Positions 26,539 to 28,211 of a stretch of 28,211 bases of DNA are shown piece after piece. This DNA is from a virus: the IMG/VR virus record IMGVR_UViG_3300047328_000028, positions 1 through 28,211 of that record; one strand, 5' to 3'. The translations under genes and the position numbers were made by a program. The first letter of the stretch is position 1. Every line of letters starts with the position of its first letter. Under the pieces are notes generated by a model. It saw only the letters and a list, made by a program, of their open reading frames with translations. It searched no databases and had not been told where the DNA came from.

Positions 26539-28211
26539 TTAGTAATTCGGGCTGGAATTATCCTCCGCCTGGCGCACGAGGCGCAGCCCCTTGGCGAAAT
26601 TCGCATCGAACGCATCCTCATCGGCCTCCGGCATGGGCGCAGGCTTCATCGCGAGGTTGCCGTTGAACATCGGCCGGATAATCTTGGCTTCGGGTTTCTC
26701 GGGCTCGGTGGATTTCACCTGCAGGCGCACCAGCTCGGCGAGCGACATGGCGCGCTCGGCCTCCAGCATTTCGCGGTTGGCGCGCTGCCACTGGTTGCGT
26801 TTGGCGGCATGTTCGCGCGCCGCATTGGTATCGGCAAAGCCCGCGGCCTCCAGCAGCTCGGCCACACAAATCAACGTGCCGTCCTGCGCATACACGGCCA
26901 GGTCATCGTGCAAATTCTCAGGATCAAACCGCAACGTCAGCGGCCGGCCGCGATGCTCCAAGAGCTTCTCGTTCCAGTATCGGTTTCCCTGAAAATGTAT
27001 CGCGCCGTCCAGGCGGCGCGGTTTCACCGCTTCGGCCATCAGCATGCACATCCGGTATTGCTCGGGCGATGCCTTGCGGATCAGCGATGTCGCATAGGAT
27101 GCGTTGAACACGTCGCGGAACGAGAATTTGCCGCCGCACACTTTGGTGCGCCTGCCTTCGCGGTCATTATGTTTGAAAATCTCGGCGTCCACGATGGCGA
27201 TAAAGTCATCAATCGGTATGGCGCGGCTGCCGTAATTCTCCGGCTTCGCATCGATATTATTGCCGGTATAAGCCCCTTCAAAGGCCGGGTGTTTGGCAAT
27301 CCGGTCGGCAAAATCCTTAAACCCGCGCTCAATCGGTTTGGCCTGGCCATGGTAGGGTGTGGTCCAATGCACCTCGGTGCCCAGCACGGTCATAATGCCG
27401 TCCGGCTCTTCCTCTTTCACCTTGAAGCGGTAGCGGTTGGGTATGCCGCCTGTCAGCCACTTCGAAGCAAAGGCCCGGCCATTATCCAGGTAGCAATGGT
27501 CGGGGATGCCGTAATTCATCACCATGTCGCCATAGGCCAGACGCACGGAATCTTTGTTCTCGCTGCGCGCATGCCGCCAGGAGAGGAACATGTTGGAATA
27601 TAAATCCTGGAACGCCACGGTCAGCGGCCGGCCGATTTTCCCATCCGGCCATTTCACAAACACATCCCATTTATGGCCGTCCGCGTTCACCGCTTCCAAT
27701 GCGTGGAACATCGAGCGGTCACGCTCTTGGGCGGGGTACATCGCCTTGGTGGCATCGCGCCCGCGCCGCGCCAGCATCAGCACCGCCTCGGGGATTTCAT
27801 CAACCCGGCGCCACAGCGTGCGTTTATTCGGAATCGCCCAGCCATCGCGCCGGGCAATCGCAACCGTGCGGTCATAGCACGATGTCAGGCTGGGCTCGGA
27901 GGCGCGCAGGTAATCCGTGCGGAACGCATCCCAGAACCGCTCATCGATCTCAACGCGCTTACCACCGCCACCGCGCGGCGCTGGAACCAACGCCGGCAGC
28001 CAGTCGCTGCGCGGCACACCGCGCACCAGCTCCAGCCAGTTATGAATCGTCGCCACCGTCACGTCGCGCTCGTTGGCGATCGCGCGGATGGCAGGCCCGC
28101 GGCCTAGGCGGCGGCAGAGCGACTCAATCCGAGTCAGCGTCTCCATCCGCTCAACCGCTCGGTCCTTCAAATTCGCCGGCAGCGTCTCATACCAGGCCCA
28201 TGCAGCCGCCC
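26539..28211 (-). CDS. A: Mu-type DDE transposase A (5' end cut by window)
   Basis: The frame stays open through the right edge (AWAWYETLPANLKDRAVERM), so an internal TTG at 28170 is not the true start; 556 codons are visible. After the N-terminal DNA-binding helices (MuA I-beta/I-gamma type, RIESLCRRLGRGPAIRAIAN), the catalytic core is complete: Asp164 in AVNADGHKWDV, Asp229 in HCYLDNGRAFA and Glu281 in AKPIERGFKDF (numbering from codon TTG 28170). Spacings of 65 and 52 are close to MuA's 67 and 56. The C-terminal region has a beta barrel-like part (LTLRFDPENLHDDLAVYAQD) and a final helix for B interaction. It cuts and joins phage ends in replicative transposition. All three catalytic residues are intact. 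Confidence 0.96.
   Translation of the reverse strand, partial: AAAWAWYETLPANLKDRAVERMETLTRIESLCRRLGRGPAIRAIANERDVTVATIHNWLELVRGVPRSDWLPALVPAPRGGGGKRVEIDERFWDAFRTDYLRASEPSLTSCYDRTVAIARRDGWAIPNKRTLWRRVDEIPEAVLMLARRGRDATKAMYPAQERDRSMFHALEAVNADGHKWDVFVKWPDGKIGRPLTVAFQDLYSNMFLSWRHARSENKDSVRLAYGDMVMNYGIPDHCYLDNGRAFASKWLTGGIPNRYRFKVKEEEPDGIMTVLGTEVHWTTPYHGQAKPIERGFKDFADRIAKHPAFEGAYTGNNIDAKPENYGSRAIPIDDFIAIVDAEIFKHNDREGRRTKVCGGKFSFRDVFNASYATSLIRKASPEQYRMCMLMAEAVKPRRLDGAIHFQGNRYWNEKLLEHRGRPLTLRFDPENLHDDLAVYAQDGTLICVAELLEAAGFADTNAAREHAAKRNQWQRANREMLEAERAMSLAELVRLQVKSTEPEKPEAKIIRPMFNGNLAMKPAPMPEADEDAFDANFAKGLRLVRQAEDNSSPNY

Noticed and set aside
26524-27603. Plus-strand open frame of 359 codons opposite the transposase
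   Set aside because: The opposite strand is the conserved DDE core; long antisense frames are common in GC-rich coding DNA, and its translation has no recognisable family.
1-28211. tRNA genes, CRISPR arrays, insertion sequences and phage end (att) sites
   Set aside because: Nothing seen by eye: no cloverleaf with the conserved T-arm, no spaced repeat array, no transposase other than A, and both phage ends appear to lie outside.

Overview
The window is one long leftward (minus-strand) gene run of a Mu-like transposable, contractile-tailed prophage. Read from the right edge to the left it follows phage Mu almost gene for gene: DDE transposase A (5' end cut by the right edge), target-selection ATPase B, small early genes, Gam, GemA, a Mor/C-type activator, lysozyme and other lysis genes, gp25-gp29-like packaging genes, F, G, I (with nested Z), T, gp35-gp38-like genes, sheath L, tube M, tail assembly chaperone, tape measure, N and P (3' end cut by the left edge). 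The repressor/ner end, the rest of the baseplate, tail fibres and both phage ends lie outside the window. No convincing gene is on the plus strand. The DNA is GC-rich, and the phage carries a GcrA-family regulator, a family known from Alphaproteobacteria, so the host is probably an alphaproteobacterium (inference; a Rhodospirillales/Acetobacteraceae-type host would fit).

Layout, right to left: 28211-25516 transposition (A, B); 25519-22819 early block of unknown small genes plus Gam and GemA; 22822-22457 Mor/C-like activator followed by a palindrome; 22420-19839 lysis (GH24 lysozyme, three small membrane proteins, split Rz/Rz1-like spanins); 19837-16205 packaging (DUF2730, gp26-like, small terminase, GcrA-like, ribosome-modulation-factor-like, large terminase); 16215-11530 portal, F and G with several small unknown genes and an XRE regulator; 10772-8070 protease/scaffold, decoration protein, capsid and gp35-like gene; 8066-1 neck and tail.

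The main regulatory signal is a 16-bp palindrome centred on CTAAACTAGTTTAG. It occurs perfect upstream of the protease gene (10757-10772) and with one mismatch upstream of lysozyme (22457-22472). In both places exactly 36 nt separate it from an in-frame ATG. These are the two places where Mu has its C-activated late promoters PI and Plys, and a Mor/C-family gene ends just upstream of the second copy. A half-copy lies in the start of gene B. I read this as the operator of the phage's late activator.

Other notable points: the large-terminase gene is split by a frame change at about 17075, apparently with about 25 family residues missing, so the prophage may be defective in packaging; the tail chaperone has a T7 slippery run with a clean -1 extension of 51 codons; the F protein carries a C-terminal PBECR2-like nuclease domain; a perfect 13-bp hairpin follows the capsid gene; and a CxxC/CxxC protein overlaps gam by about 180 nt with an A7 run inside the overlap.
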